A stretch of DNA of 64,000 nucleotides, taken from assembly GCF_025813715.1 (NCBI RefSeq), contig NZ_CP107532.1:1922001-1986000 (forward strand). Reading direction: 5' to 3'. The DNA is from Methylobacterium sp. FF17. GTDB lineage: Bacteria; Pseudomonadota; Alphaproteobacteria; Rhizobiales; Beijerinckiaceae. The notes beneath the pieces were generated by a model. It saw only the letters and a list, made by a program, of their open reading frames with translations, was not told where the DNA came from and ran no database searches. Positions 52,196-61,729 of this stretch are shown piece by piece (positions within the stretch are counted from its first letter, which is position 1; each line of letters starts with the position of its first letter). Both the position numbers and the translations under genes were made by a program.

Positions 52196-52825
52196 TTATT
52201 GTGCTTGGACCTCGTAGCGCTCCAGGAACGCTTCGATCGGCAGGGTGCGGAAGTCCGGCAGCGCCCGGTGCAGGCGCGCATGGTCCCAGTCCCACCAGGC
52301 CAGAGTCTGCAGGCGCTCGGCGATCGTCTCCGGGAAACGGCGGCGCACCACGCGGCCGGGATTGCCGACCACGATGGTGTAGGGGGCCACGTCCCGGGTC
52401 AGGATCGTGCCCGCGCCGACCACCGCACCGGTACCGATGCTGCGACCGGGCAGGATCACGGCCCCGTGCCCGATCCAGACATCGTGGCCGATGGTGACGG
52501 GGAGGGCCCGGCGCCGGGCGAAGAAGGCCGGCTCGTCCGCCTCGCCCGGCCAGTAGGCGCTGGCCCGATAAGTGAAGTGGGACTGCGAGGCCCGCTCCAT
52601 CGGATGATTCCCAAGGTTGATCCGGACATGCGATGCGATCGAGCAGAATTTGCCGATGGTCGTGTAGTTCGCCTGCCCGTCCTCGACGATGTAGGAATAG
52701 TCGTCGAGGCTGGTCTCGCTGAGGCGCGTGCGCGCACCGACCTCGGTGTAGCGGCCGAGGCGGCAATCCGAGAGATGCGCCGTCGGGTGGACGGCCGGTT
52801 CGAAGCCGAGTCGGTCGGAGGCCAT
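52196..52825 (-). CDS. Phosphonate-operon hexapeptide-repeat acyltransferase
   Basis: A 209-residue left-handed beta-helix protein. Hexapeptide repeats: HPTAHLSDCRLGRYTEVGAR, TIGKFCSIASHVRINLGN, VTIGHDVWIGHGAVILPG and SIGTGAVVGAGTILTRDVAP. It is of the kind found as an accessory protein in rhizobial phn loci (phosphonate-metabolism hexapeptide-transferase family). The substrate is unknown; N-acetylation of an aminophosphonate is a plausible guess. It follows DUF1045 by 11 bases. Confidence 0.85.
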   Translation of the reverse strand: MASDRLGFEPAVHPTAHLSDCRLGRYTEVGARTRLSETSLDDYSYIVEDGQANYTTIGKFCSIASHVRINLGNHPMERASQSHFTYRASAYWPGEADEPAFFARRRALPVTIGHDVWIGHGAVILPGRSIGTGAVVGAGTILTRDVAPYTIVVGNPGRVVRRRFPETIAERLQTLAWWDWDHARLHRALPDFRTLPIEAFLERYEVQAQ

Positions 52826-52836
52826 GGCGGGTTCTC

Positions 52837-53502
52837 TCAGGCGGAGAAGGGCAGGCGGCGCAGGAGGCGGAACGGCGCCCCCCCGTCCTGGACGACGACG
52901 CTCACCGCATCGATCACCAGGTCGGGCAAGGCGGCGGCCGCCTCGGCCAGCAGCGGCAGGGCCGTCGATCGATCCGCGGGATCGAGGCGGCCCGTGAGCG
53001 TCATGTGGAAGCGGAAGGCCTCGAAGACGTGGGGGTAGCCCCAGCGCTCCAGCAGCGCCCGGCCGCGGGGATCGAGGCGCTCGGGGCGGCGGCGGGCGCG
53101 CTCGGCCTCGGTAAGAGCCGCGCGCAGCGGATCGAGGGCCGCGACGCACTCGGCGGCGAGGAGGCCGAGGGCCGGCGGAGGCGCCTCCGGCACCAGGGCG
53201 AGGAAATCCCCGAGGGCGGTGACCCGGAGGGGGCCGACGGGCAGCGGGCTCCGATGCGCCGCGAGGGCTTCGGCCGCTGCGAGGAGGTCGGCTTCCGCGA
53301 CGCCCGGGGCGAGGCGCATCGGCGGCTTCAGGGTGGCGTGGAACCCGTAGACGCGCGGCGCGGCCGTATGGGCCGCGAGGATGGCCCGGAGCACGTCCGG
53401 GCCGGGCGCCGGGCCGGCCCCCAGGATCGCGTCGCCGAGAGCGGCGAGCGCCGAGCCCGGGGCGGGGGTGAAGTAGAGAGCGTATCGGGCAAGTTGGTCC
53501 AA
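52837..53502 (-). CDS. DUF1045 2H-type phosphoesterase (phosphonate accessory)
   Basis: A 221-residue protein of the DUF1045 family, frequently associated with phn operons. Two H-x-T motifs, YGFHATLKPPMRL (about residue 54) and FRFHMTLTGRL (about residue 168), define the 2H phosphoesterase fold and its catalytic histidines. It could hydrolyse the 5-phospho-ribosyl 1,2-cyclic phosphate made by PhnJ, a task done by PhnP in E. coli, and no phnP is seen in the window. The start is a TTG. It is the first gene of a two-gene operon with the acyltransferase. Confidence 0.82.
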   Translation of the reverse strand: MDQLARYALYFTPAPGSALAALGDAILGAGPAPGPDVLRAILAAHTAAPRVYGFHATLKPPMRLAPGVAEADLLAAAEALAAHRSPLPVGPLRVTALGDFLALVPEAPPPALGLLAAECVAALDPLRAALTEAERARRRPERLDPRGRALLERWGYPHVFEAFRFHMTLTGRLDPADRSTALPLLAEAAAALPDLVIDAVSVVVQDGGAPFRLLRRLPFSA

Positions 53503-53892
53503 AGGAGCATGACCTTGGCTGCGCGCGGCGGGCCGAAGTGCTCACCCTATGCAGCGGAGGTATCGATTGCGTGTCAAACGGCATTCAGCGTCGGAGCTCG
53601 GACGCCCAGGTCCGGTCCTTCGGGGCTGTTCGTCACCTGCTGGGGACTGAACGGGTTCGCCTTCGCGACGCGCTGGGGGGTTCTGATCGCACGCGCTTCC
53701 GGCATGTCCGCGCCTCCCGGGACTTCCACGGCGATCGCGGCCCAGCGCCGCCGATCCGGGGCGACCAGGTCGGTGCGCCTCCACACCGACCCGCCGGCGA
53801 CACGCCACTCGTTTCTTGTCTTAATAGATTACGTGTATAATTTATATGGATGGAGCCGCCGCAGCAAAGGCGCCTCCGGAGGAGAGACCATC
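53503..53892. other. Non-coding stretch between DUF1045 and the SDR
   Basis: About 390 bases. A TGTATAAT sequence (-10-like, 53834-53841) lies 51 bases before the SDR start codon. No gene is seen; the rest is GC-rich without clear features. Confidence 0.45.
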
Positions 53893-54708
53893 GTGACCCA
53901 GGCTTCCATCAGGACCGCCATCGTGACCGGAGCCGCTTCCGGTATCGGCCTGGAAACCGCCGAGGCCTTGAAGGCCGCCGGATACCGCGTGTTCGGCACG
54001 AGCCGGAAGCCGGCGCCCGACCTCGGTCTCAGGATGCTGACCTGCGACCTCACCGACGACGCGTCCGTCGCCGACATGATCGAGACCGTTGTCGCTGAAG
54101 CGGGCCGCATCGACCTCCTGGTCAACAACGCCGGTTTCGGCATCAGTGGCGCGGCCGAGGAATCCTCCATCGCCCAGGCGCAGGCCCTGTTCGACGTCAA
54201 CCTGTTCGGCGTCATCCGCACGACCCGGGCGGTCCTTCCGGTCATGCGCGCTCAGAAGGGCGGCCGGATCGTCAACATCAGCTCGGTGATGGGCCTGATC
54301 CCCGCACCCTACATGGCGCTTTACGGCGCGAGCAAGCATGCGGTCGAAGGCTACTCCGAGTCCCTGGACCACGAGGTTCGCGGCTGGGGGATCCGGGTCG
54401 TCCTCGTCGAACCCGCCTTCACGCGCACGTCGTTCGACCGGAACCTCGTCCGGTCCGACAGGCCGCTCGACCTCTACGAAGCGGAGCGGGCCGGTATGGA
54501 GCAACGCGTGGGCGAGGCCATGAAAACCGCCGACGCGCCCGAGGTTGTGGCGAAGGTGGTCGTGAAGGCCGCTACCGCGCCGAATCCGAAACGCCGTTAT
54601 ACGGCGGGGCCGAAGGCACGGCAGATCAGCCTGCTGCGCCGCTTCGTGCCCGCTCGCGCCTTCGACAAGAGCTTCCGCAAGGAATTCCGCCTTTCCCCCA
54701 TCTCCTGA
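53893..54708 (+). CDS. Short-chain dehydrogenase/reductase
   Basis: A 271-residue SDR starting at GTG (MTQASIRTAIVTGAAS when read as fMet), with GGAGGAGAG seven bases upstream. Cofactor motif TGAASGIGLETAEAL; LLVNNAGFGISG; catalytic Ser in VNISSVMG and YGASKHAVEGYSESL (Tyr-x3-Lys). The tail carries a basic KRRYTAGPKARQISLLRRF. Its type is annotated as an oxidoreductase of unknown substrate. It is monocistronic, and an upstream frame extension is not credible. Confidence 0.9.
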   Translation: MTQASIRTAIVTGAASGIGLETAEALKAAGYRVFGTSRKPAPDLGLRMLTCDLTDDASVADMIETVVAEAGRIDLLVNNAGFGISGAAEESSIAQAQALFDVNLFGVIRTTRAVLPVMRAQKGGRIVNISSVMGLIPAPYMALYGASKHAVEGYSESLDHEVRGWGIRVVLVEPAFTRTSFDRNLVRSDRPLDLYEAERAGMEQRVGEAMKTADAPEVVAKVVVKAATAPNPKRRYTAGPKARQISLLRRFVPARAFDKSFRKEFRLSPIS

Positions 54709-55692
54709 CGCCGAAAGCCAGGACCGTGGTTCGCGAGAGGGCGACACCGGAACCTCCGACGACCCGTGGGCGGTCACCCGAAGGGCCGTCGTAACTCGGG
54801 GGATCGGCGGGCCGGCCTTCGACGTATCGTCATCCCTCGCGCCTCGGAAGGGATCCCACGACCAAAGGCATGGGGTCGAGCTCGGCCGGTCCATCGATAA
54901 GCGGATCGGACGGACGTGACCGCTCGTGTCTGTCCAAGCGTATCCTGCGGCCTCGGAGCGTCGGGCTTTGGTGCGAACGCTTGACGGAACGGAAGGCCGC
55001 GGCAGACCGGCTCAGAAGCTCGGACCGACTGTTGCGGGTCGCGGTGGCAGCGAGATCAGCGGCCGTCAGTCCTGAGTTGCGCATCGCTCGTTCGAACGGG
55101 CTTCCTCGACCCAGCGAATCTTCAGCGATCCGAACTCGTGCGTTCCGCTTGCAGTTGCCGTCAGAACACCGAAACCATTCTGCACAACGACAGCATCCGC
55201 TTTGTCGAACATTATCCGGTCTTCTCGGAAGTGACAGGACGCGGACGTAGCCGGATCATTCCGACAAAGAACGGCTATGGGCAGTTGTGAAGATCTCGAA
55301 GAGGGTGCCGTACGTCGGAGGCAACCCACGGTCGGTCGGTGTTCACCCTTAGGAGAGCACCCAATGCAGTCCGGAGCGCGCGCCCGACTGGACTTTTTTC
55401 CATGGCCTGCTAGCCGTACCACATCAATTGTGAGCGGGCGTTCTGACTTGTGATGTCGCATGAGCCAATTCCGGTCGCCTCATCGCACCCAGCCCTTTGT
55501 CCATGAGATTGGCCCCAGTTCACGCAACGGATCATATCGCACGATATCTTGGTGCGATTTCTATTCGACATCTTCGGACGCGAATATACCGTTGGTAGAA
55601 AAGCCGCATACTTCGGGAGCTCGCAGAGTGGGTACTCTGCTCCCCGGACGATATTCGCACAGAAAACTACGGCCTTGTAGGGAAGGATCGAA
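54709..55692. other. Long non-coding stretch before the glycosyltransferase
   Basis: About 980 bases. A possible minus-strand 48-residue peptide at 55066-55212 (MFDKADAVVVQNGFGVLTAT) has an AGAAG run upstream but no family match. The last 150 bases are AT-richer and contain the AAGGGAAGGA ribosome site of the next gene. Confidence 0.4.
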
Positions 55693-58600
55693 ATGACGGC
55701 AATAGAGGAGCTTTTCGATATTGATTGGTATTCTTCAGTATCCGGTATACTTTTTGCCGATGCGTCGGAGGCGATAGAGCATTACTTACGGGTGGGCGCA
55801 GATCTGAAATTTTCACCTAGTCCGTACATTGATGAAGAATTCTACAGATCGTCAAACGAAGATGTCGATGCGGCAGGAGTATCGGCTCTTGAACACTATG
55901 TTAAAGATGGTGACTTCGAGGGTCGCAGGCCGAGCCCATTGTTCGATAGCGCTTGGTACAGGGAAAAGTACCAGGTCCAAGAGAATACGTTGCTTCATTA
56001 TATAAGGACAGGATATGCGCAGGGCCATTTACCCGGTCCGGTTTTCTGTTCGGATTGGTATGCCGAGAAATATCGCGTCAAGTCTAACCCGTTGCTTCAC
56101 TACATTATAAATGGTCATAGTGAGGAATTCAGTCCAAACCCGGTTTTTGATGCAGAAAAGGTTGCCGCTAGCGTCAAGGTCAGCAAAGGGGAAAGCATCT
56201 TTGCAGCATACATCAGAGCATCACGTCTCGTTGATGTTGAGTTCAGCGCGCTTTTTGACGCTGAGTATTACAGACGCCAATGCGAGCTTTATGGCTATCA
56301 TGCCAATGGAGTGTCCAGCCTCGAGTCGTTTTTGAACAGCCCCATCGAAATCGATTGCCATTCTTTGTTTTCCAGACGTTATTATCGTTCGAGGTACATA
56401 GACAATTCGGACGAAAACGAATTGGTCCACTTTATGAGGACCCCCCAAGCAATCAGGGATCCTCATCCATTCTTTTCGACGCGTTATTATTTCGAGCAAA
56501 GGCCGGATGTCAGGGCGGCGGGTGTTCAGGCGGTTTGTCACTATATGGAATTTGGCAGCTTCGAGTCTACGAATCCGCATCCGCTATTCGATGCTGCGGA
56601 ATACAAGAAGAAATACGCTGACATCAATTTTCAAGAAACGAACCCGCTTATCCATTATATCGAAAAGGGGTTCGCCGAAAACAGGTCGCCACGATCTCCT
56701 GACGTGGTGATACCGTCCGCAAAAAGGGCGGGGAAGCGGTCATTCTCCAAAACATCGAGATCGAAAATCGTTTCCCACGACCGTAAGATCGGAGTTTTTG
56801 CCCACGTATATTTCATTGATCTGATCGAGGAGCTTGTCCTACAAGTGAACTTCATACCGGGTTCCTGTAGGCTGTTCATCACGACCGACTCACAAGAGAA
56901 AAAATACGCAATTTCCGTCGCTTGCCGGGAGTTCTCGCGACACCCATTCGAGGTGCGCGTGACCCCGAACCGGGGCCGGGACATCGCGCCGATGCTGATC
57001 GGCTTTCAGGACCGACTGATGGAGGTGGATCTCGCGCTTCACATTCATACGAAAAAGTCCAGTCACTACAAATCCGGTTTCGATTCCTGGAGATCTTACC
57101 TTCTCAAGTCTAATCTGGGGTCTACCGAAAATGTATTGAATATTATAAATATTTTCAACGACGGAACGATCGGCGCAGTGGCTCCCGTGGACTACCCTGC
57201 GATAGAGCCTCTGGTTCAATGGGGAGGGAATTTGGGCTTATGTAAAAAGCTCATTGGAATGATGACGGATAATAACTTCTCGATCGGTACTGAAAACCCT
57301 CTGGAACTGCCCAGCGGCTCCATGTTCTGGTTCGATCCGACCGCATTGAATAAGCTCATCGAGCTTCCTCTCGACTACAGCATGTTTGATCCGGAACTCG
57401 GGCAGGTGGATGGGACGCTCGCCCATGCCATCGAGCGATCGTTCTTCTACATCGTGGAGTTGGCAGGACGGTCTTGGGTCCGCTTCAAGCCTTCGGATGA
57501 GGGCACAGATTCTCTGAGCTACGACGTGCATAAGTTGCTGCCGAATCGTTCCGGCGAAGGTCCTCTGGTCCGGTCAAATCCTGAAATACGCCCCTTTACG
57601 GCAGTCAGAAGCGATATTCGCCGCCCGCGACTGAACCTCCTTATCCCGACGGCCGAGCGGCAGATCGGGTATGCGGGCGTTTCCGAAGCGTTGCGTCTGT
57701 TCGATGGGTTGGCAGCGAAGTTGGGATCCGCTTTCGATCTCCGGATCATTGGCACGGTCGTACCATTCAGCAATCAAATCGAAATCCCGACGGCGGCGAA
57801 AATCACGAGCCTGTTTTCGGATCACGCCGACGACACCTACTGTGTGACGGATGGGACAAAGAGAATCTCCGAATGCTTGAGTGTTCGTGAGCAAGACATA
57901 TTTATCGCAACAGCCTGGATGACCGCGGTTCAAGTGGAGGATCTTATCGATCAGCAATCTGAGATGTTTCAGAAGGAAAGACGCAAATACGTTTATCTTA
58001 TTCAGGATTATGAATGCGGTTTTTACCCTTGGTCTACACGATCTGCGCTGGCTGAGGGGACATATAAAAACAATACAAATGCGATCAAGATCGTGAACAC
58101 GCAGATCCTGGCGGACTTTTTCATCAGCGACGGATACTTCCGAGATGCGATCGTCTACAATCCACCCATCAATGAGAGGATTCGGTCGGCCATCGTTCAT
58201 GGACTGAAAAGAGAAAAGATCGTACTGGCCTATATGAGGCCTGCGGCGCCGCGGAATTGCCTGGAATTTGCGAACGCGGTTATCGATGATGCCGTTCACG
58301 AGAGCCCGGAGTTCTGGAAAGACTGGCGGTTTATCGCGATCGGAGAAGATTTCGATCCGTTCCTCTTCACGAAGTCGGAAATTGTCGAAAACGGCGGACG
58401 ACTCACACTGAACGATTATGCGGACCTGATCTCACGGGCTTCCGTCGGTCTTTCGTTCATGGTCTCGCCTCACCCAAGTTACCCGCCCTTGGAGATGGCC
58501 GCTGCCGGCATGAAGGTGATCACCAACAAGTATGCGAACAAAGATCTCTCGGACCTTCATACGAATATTCATTCGTTCGACAAATTCGATGTGAAGTCGG

Positions 58601-58785
58601 TTTCCCGGATGCTGAAGTCACTCAGCGACGATGTCGCTTCCGGCTTGGCGGTCCCCGGTCGAGCCAAGGCTGATTGGTTCTTTGATGGCAAAACGAATAT
58701 CGATGAAGCTCTGAATGTCGCCTCCGAAGCCGTCAGACGGATCGTCAGTCATGGGGAGGTCGATCATGGGGAGCATGAGACGTAG
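55693..58785 (+). CDS. Large RgpF/WsaF-like glycosyltransferase with an N-terminal repeat array
   Basis: A 1030-residue protein. Residues about 1-340 hold seven or eight repeats with F-D-x-x-W/Y-Y..P-L-x-H-Y-I..G, e.g. PLFDSAWYREKYQVQENTLL, PVFCSDWYAEKYRVKSNPLL and PLFDAAEYKKKYADINFQET. Residues about 365-620 match rhamnan synthesis RgpF (KIGVFAHVYFIDLIEELV, RVTPNRGRDIAPMLIGF, HIHTKKSSHYKSGFDSWR). From about 640 to the end it resembles WsaF-type rhamnosyltransferases (NLLIPTAERQIGYAGVSEAL, YLIQDYECGFYPWSTRSALA, ISRASVGLSFMVSPHPSYPP). It probably acts in surface polysaccharide synthesis. It is AT-richer than its neighbours, suggesting transfer. Confidence 0.85.
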   Translation: MTAIEELFDIDWYSSVSGILFADASEAIEHYLRVGADLKFSPSPYIDEEFYRSSNEDVDAAGVSALEHYVKDGDFEGRRPSPLFDSAWYREKYQVQENTLLHYIRTGYAQGHLPGPVFCSDWYAEKYRVKSNPLLHYIINGHSEEFSPNPVFDAEKVAASVKVSKGESIFAAYIRASRLVDVEFSALFDAEYYRRQCELYGYHANGVSSLESFLNSPIEIDCHSLFSRRYYRSRYIDNSDENELVHFMRTPQAIRDPHPFFSTRYYFEQRPDVRAAGVQAVCHYMEFGSFESTNPHPLFDAAEYKKKYADINFQETNPLIHYIEKGFAENRSPRSPDVVIPSAKRAGKRSFSKTSRSKIVSHDRKIGVFAHVYFIDLIEELVLQVNFIPGSCRLFITTDSQEKKYAISVACREFSRHPFEVRVTPNRGRDIAPMLIGFQDRLMEVDLALHIHTKKSSHYKSGFDSWRSYLLKSNLGSTENVLNIINIFNDGTIGAVAPVDYPAIEPLVQWGGNLGLCKKLIGMMTDNNFSIGTENPLELPSGSMFWFDPTALNKLIELPLDYSMFDPELGQVDGTLAHAIERSFFYIVELAGRSWVRFKPSDEGTDSLSYDVHKLLPNRSGEGPLVRSNPEIRPFTAVRSDIRRPRLNLLIPTAERQIGYAGVSEALRLFDGLAAKLGSAFDLRIIGTVVPFSNQIEIPTAAKITSLFSDHADDTYCVTDGTKRISECLSVREQDIFIATAWMTAVQVEDLIDQQSEMFQKERRKYVYLIQDYECGFYPWSTRSALAEGTYKNNTNAIKIVNTQILADFFISDGYFRDAIVYNPPINERIRSAIVHGLKREKIVLAYMRPAAPRNCLEFANAVIDDAVHESPEFWKDWRFIAIGEDFDPFLFTKSEIVENGGRLTLNDYADLISRASVGLSFMVSPHPSYPPLEMAAAGMKVITNKYANKDLSDLHTNIHSFDKFDVKSVSRMLKSLSDDVASGLAVPGRAKADWFFDGKTNIDEALNVASEAVRRIVSHGEVDHGEHET

Positions 58786-59235
58786 ACGCGTTCGCCGTCG
58801 TGTCTCCACTCCCGCGACCTGCTGCTCCGTGAAACGCGGGGGCGTGTGATGATGGCCTCGCGGCGCAGGGTTTGCGTTGCGAGGCAGGCACCTCGCCACC
58901 CATCCGTTTGGCGGGCCGGACTTCGCTGCTTCCGTCGCGGGGTGGTTCGGACCGCCCTTGGTCTCCTGAGGTGGCAGGCGTGGCTCGAGCGGGTGCTCCC
59001 AGCCGCCGAACAAGATTCCGCGCATCTCCGCCAGGGTGTTCTGCGAGCCGGGCTCGTCCTGCCGCAGGCCGTCGTGTCTGCAGGTCGAGCCCCGCGGGGC
59101 AAACCCGGGGCACGAGGCAGGATGTCATGAGGCGAAGGTTGGATTTTCAGCCGACCGGCAGGCGATGCGTGGCAGGAGGGGCCACGCCTGTCTTGCATGC
59201 CGGAGGCCGGCGGGTGCTCCTCCGACCGGATGCCC
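58786..59235. other. Non-coding stretch
   Basis: About 450 bases; open frames on both strands look like composition shadows without a ribosome site. Nothing else was recognised. Confidence 0.35.
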
Positions 59236-59379
59236 TCAGAGGTCGGACTTGGGGCGCGAACGCGCGATCCTGCGACGCCGATCTTCGTCAGGCGGCGTCT
59301 GGGTAGCCTTGAGGAACTTCCCGACGAGGATACCCACCGGGACCGAGAGCAGGAGCCACCGGAGAAGAAATCGGAACAT
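59236..59379 (-). CDS. Small membrane protein, 47 aa
   Basis: Starts MFRFLLRWLLLSVPVGILVGKFLKATQT: one transmembrane helix after a short basic N-terminus, then a charged C-terminus (DEDRRRRIARSRPKSDL). The longer form to 59430 is rejected since the helix would become internal. It is unannotated by family and could be a small stress or regulatory membrane peptide. A perfect 28-bp palindrome lies just upstream. Confidence 0.55.
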   Translation of the reverse strand: MFRFLLRWLLLSVPVGILVGKFLKATQTPPDEDRRRRIARSRPKSDL

Positions 59380-59422
59380 GTTCGCCCTCTCTGCCCACCA
59401 CGGGTGGTCCGGCCCAGGAGTC

Positions 59423-59450
59423 ACCGGCACGCATCGCGATGCGTGCCGGT
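59423..59450. promoter_or_regulatory. Perfect 28-bp palindrome
   Basis: Each half is ACCGGCACGCATCG with no spacer. It lies 22 bases after the stop of the 122-aa gene and 43 bases before the 47-aa gene. It could be a terminator stem (no T run) or an operator. Confidence 0.6.
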
Positions 59451-59472
59451 ACTCGGCAGTGGTGAGATAGGG

Positions 59473-59841
59473 TCAGACGGCCTTGTCCGGCAGTCCCTTC
59501 TGCACCGCTTTGTGGAGCATCCGCAGCCAATGGACCGCTTCCCGCGCCTTCGCCTCGGCGATCTCGGCGCGCTTCTCCGCCGCGAGCACCAGGGCGCGGC
59601 TGGCCTGGCTGGCATCGACGATGGCTTCGACGTTCGCGAGGGTGATGGACCAGTCGAATTCGTCCCCTGTGCCGCTTCGGGCCGTCTCGGCCCTTTGTGC
59701 GACGGTATCCGTGAAGTCCTCGGGGATCAGTCTCTTCAGGTCAGCCTCGGATTGCGGAAAGGAATGCTTGAAGATTTCCCGGATCCGGTCCGCCTCGTTG
59801 TCGACCGTGTCGGCGAACTCCGGCTTTCTCTCCGCTTCCAT
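59473..59841 (-). CDS. Conserved hypothetical protein, 122 aa
   Basis: Starts MEAERKPEFADTVDNEADRIREIF. It is an acidic, helical, soluble protein with FPQSEADLKRLIPEDFTDTV and a C-terminal amphipathic helix (LVLAAEKRAEIAEAKAREAV). No domain is recognised. It is followed by the perfect palindrome. Single-gene unit on the minus strand. Confidence 0.55.
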   Translation of the reverse strand: MEAERKPEFADTVDNEADRIREIFKHSFPQSEADLKRLIPEDFTDTVAQRAETARSGTGDEFDWSITLANVEAIVDASQASRALVLAAEKRAEIAEAKAREAVHWLRMLHKAVQKGLPDKAV

Positions 59842-60118
59842 GATCCGAGCATCCTCTCGATAAGTACAAATCTCTTGTCAGGACTTATCCTATTGCGATG
59901 AAAGTTTTGTTAAGTGGTGTGGATGTTGTGCGGGTGGACCTCCGCCCGGAGCTTTCATTCCCCGATCTCCACAGGATTGCGGGGCCGGGTGGCCGGGCCC
60001 AGGCGCCGATCTTCCCGGGACGGTGATTGCCCGGTGAACAGAATGGTGACGGACTCCGTGCTAACGCCTGGGCCAGACGGCGCTTCCGAGGACGTGCCCG
60101 CCGTCAGGGAGATGTCAG

Positions 60119-60541
60119 ATGAGCGCCGCCCTCGCGCCAGCAATTCAAGCACCGGACGCGGTGGACCGCCTGCCCGAACTCTCGCGGCTGGCGGCAGATC
60201 TCGCCACAAACGTCATCAACGCGCAGATCGAGGGGCAGCCGGTCCCCGACGGACACATCCGGTCGCTGCTGGATGCCGCCCTGCTGCTCCGGGAATACGG
60301 CGTGGCGTTGCCAACGCTGCTCGGGCAGATCATGGCGGGTGTCGCCGAGCCGGAGGTTCGGTCGCCGATCGGCGAATCCGGTTCCGTGGAAGCCGTGCCC
60401 GTGGAATCTTTGCCTGCGAAATCAGGCCCTGAGGGCTCCGGGCCCGCCGAGCCGCACAGGCGAGCACCACGGGCCGAGGATGATGACGATGCGGGGCGTC
60501 TGGCTTGGCTGCTGCGTCCTTTCCAGGAAGCGAAGGGCTGA
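60119..60541 (+). CDS. Hypothetical protein of the LLGQI/LLRPFQ family (chromosomal paralogue)
   Basis: A 140-residue protein starting [59 protein letters not shown] and the C-terminal [15 protein letters not shown] match the island protein at 9856-10179 in the same order. An Ala/Pro/Glu-rich linker (about 75-120) separates the two conserved parts and is absent in the island copy. An undescribed helical family; the function is unknown. Confidence 0.6.
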   Translation: MSAALAPAIQAPDAVDRLPELSRLAADLATNVINAQIEGQPVPDGHIRSLLDAALLLREYGVALPTLLGQIMAGVAEPEVRSPIGESGSVEAVPVESLPAKSGPEGSGPAEPHRRAPRAEDDDDAGRLAWLLRPFQEAKG

Positions 60542-60657
60542 GGCAGGGGGCTCGTCGCGGCTCGAACCGCGAACGAATACGGCCGGGCCGGGTTGATGGG
60601 GCATGCAGGGCCGTCCGCGTGCCGGGCGTGCCACACCACCGAGTCCCCAGGGCCCTC

Positions 60658-61653
60658 ATGACCGAGACGAAGACCGATCCCTCCCGGCGTGCCCTCGTGG
60701 GTGGCCTGTCCGTTGGAATGGTGGCGGCGCTCGGGAGCGGGGCCGGCGCGCAGGAACCGGTGGCGCAGACCGACGCGACGCCGAACCCCGCCCGAACCTA
60801 TCCCCGACCGCCTTTCGAGAAGCAGCAGCAGGACTGGCCGGGCCTTGCGAGCCGGATGGTGCCGCGCCCGGACCATGGCGAGACCAGCTACAAGGGCTCG
60901 GGCCGGCTCGCGGGCCGCAAGGCCCTGATCACCGGCGGCGATTCGGGGATCGGCCGAGCCGCGGCGATCGCCTATGCCCGGGAAGGGGCGGACGTGGCCA
61001 TCAACTACCTGCCGGCCGAAGAGTCCGATGCGGCCGAGGTGGTGGCGCTCATCCGGCAGGCGGGCCGGAAAGCGGTGGCGCTGCCGGGCGACATCCGCGA
61101 CGAGGCCTTCTGCCGGCGGCTCGTCTCCGACGCGGCCAGTGCCCTCGGCGGCCTCGACATCCTCGTCAACAACGCGGTGTACCAGAAGTCCCAGGCCTCG
61201 ATCCTCGACATCACGACGGAGCAGTTCGACCAGACCTTCCGGACGAACGTCTACGCGCTGTTCTGGATCACCAAAGCTGCCCTGACGCATCTCGGACCCG
61301 GGGCCGCGATCATCAACACCGCCTCGGTCAATGCCTACGACCCCTCCGAGAACCTCCTCGACTACGCGGCCACCAAGGCGGTGATCGTGAGCGTCACCAA
61401 GAGCCTCGCCAAGCAACTGGCCCAGAGCGGCATCCGGGTGAACGCCGTCGCGCCCGGGCCGTTCTGGACCCCGCTCCAGGTCTGTGGGGGCCAGCCACCG
61501 GAGAAACTGCCGAGCTTCGGCAAGGATACGCCGATGGGCCGGCCGGGCCAGCCGGCGGAACTCGCGGGGATCTACGTCCTGCTCGCCTCCAACGAGGCGA
61601 GCTACTCGACGGGGCAGGTCTTCGGGGCGGTCGGCGGCCGCGGCGGCCCCTGA
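60658..61653 (+). CDS. SDR-family oxidoreductase with a twin-arginine leader
   Basis: A 331-residue SDR. The leader [24 protein letters not shown] has the Arg-Arg and hydrophobic stretch of a Tat signal. The cofactor motif [32 protein letters not shown], the active-site Ser in [13 protein letters not shown] and Tyr/Lys in [18 protein letters not shown] follow. It belongs with SDRs resembling general stress proteins such as YhdF/YhxC. Tat export of a folded, cofactor-loaded enzyme would place it in the periplasm. The start at 60658 is chosen for the leader. Confidence 0.85.
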   Translation: MTETKTDPSRRALVGGLSVGMVAALGSGAGAQEPVAQTDATPNPARTYPRPPFEKQQQDWPGLASRMVPRPDHGETSYKGSGRLAGRKALITGGDSGIGRAAAIAYAREGADVAINYLPAEESDAAEVVALIRQAGRKAVALPGDIRDEAFCRRLVSDAASALGGLDILVNNAVYQKSQASILDITTEQFDQTFRTNVYALFWITKAALTHLGPGAAIINTASVNAYDPSENLLDYAATKAVIVSVTKSLAKQLAQSGIRVNAVAPGPFWTPLQVCGGQPPEKLPSFGKDTPMGRPGQPAELAGIYVLLASNEASYSTGQVFGAVGGRGGP

Positions 61654-61729
61654 GCCGGCCCGGGCGTCGCGAAGATCGGCGGCCCCGCTCGGGGTTCGGA
61701 CCGGGTCATTCCCACGAGAGAAGGATACG

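Noticed and set aside
53005..53892. Upstream half of the SDR open frame
   Set aside because: Overlaps DUF1045 and a non-coding region; the SDR start with a strong ribosome site is at 53893.
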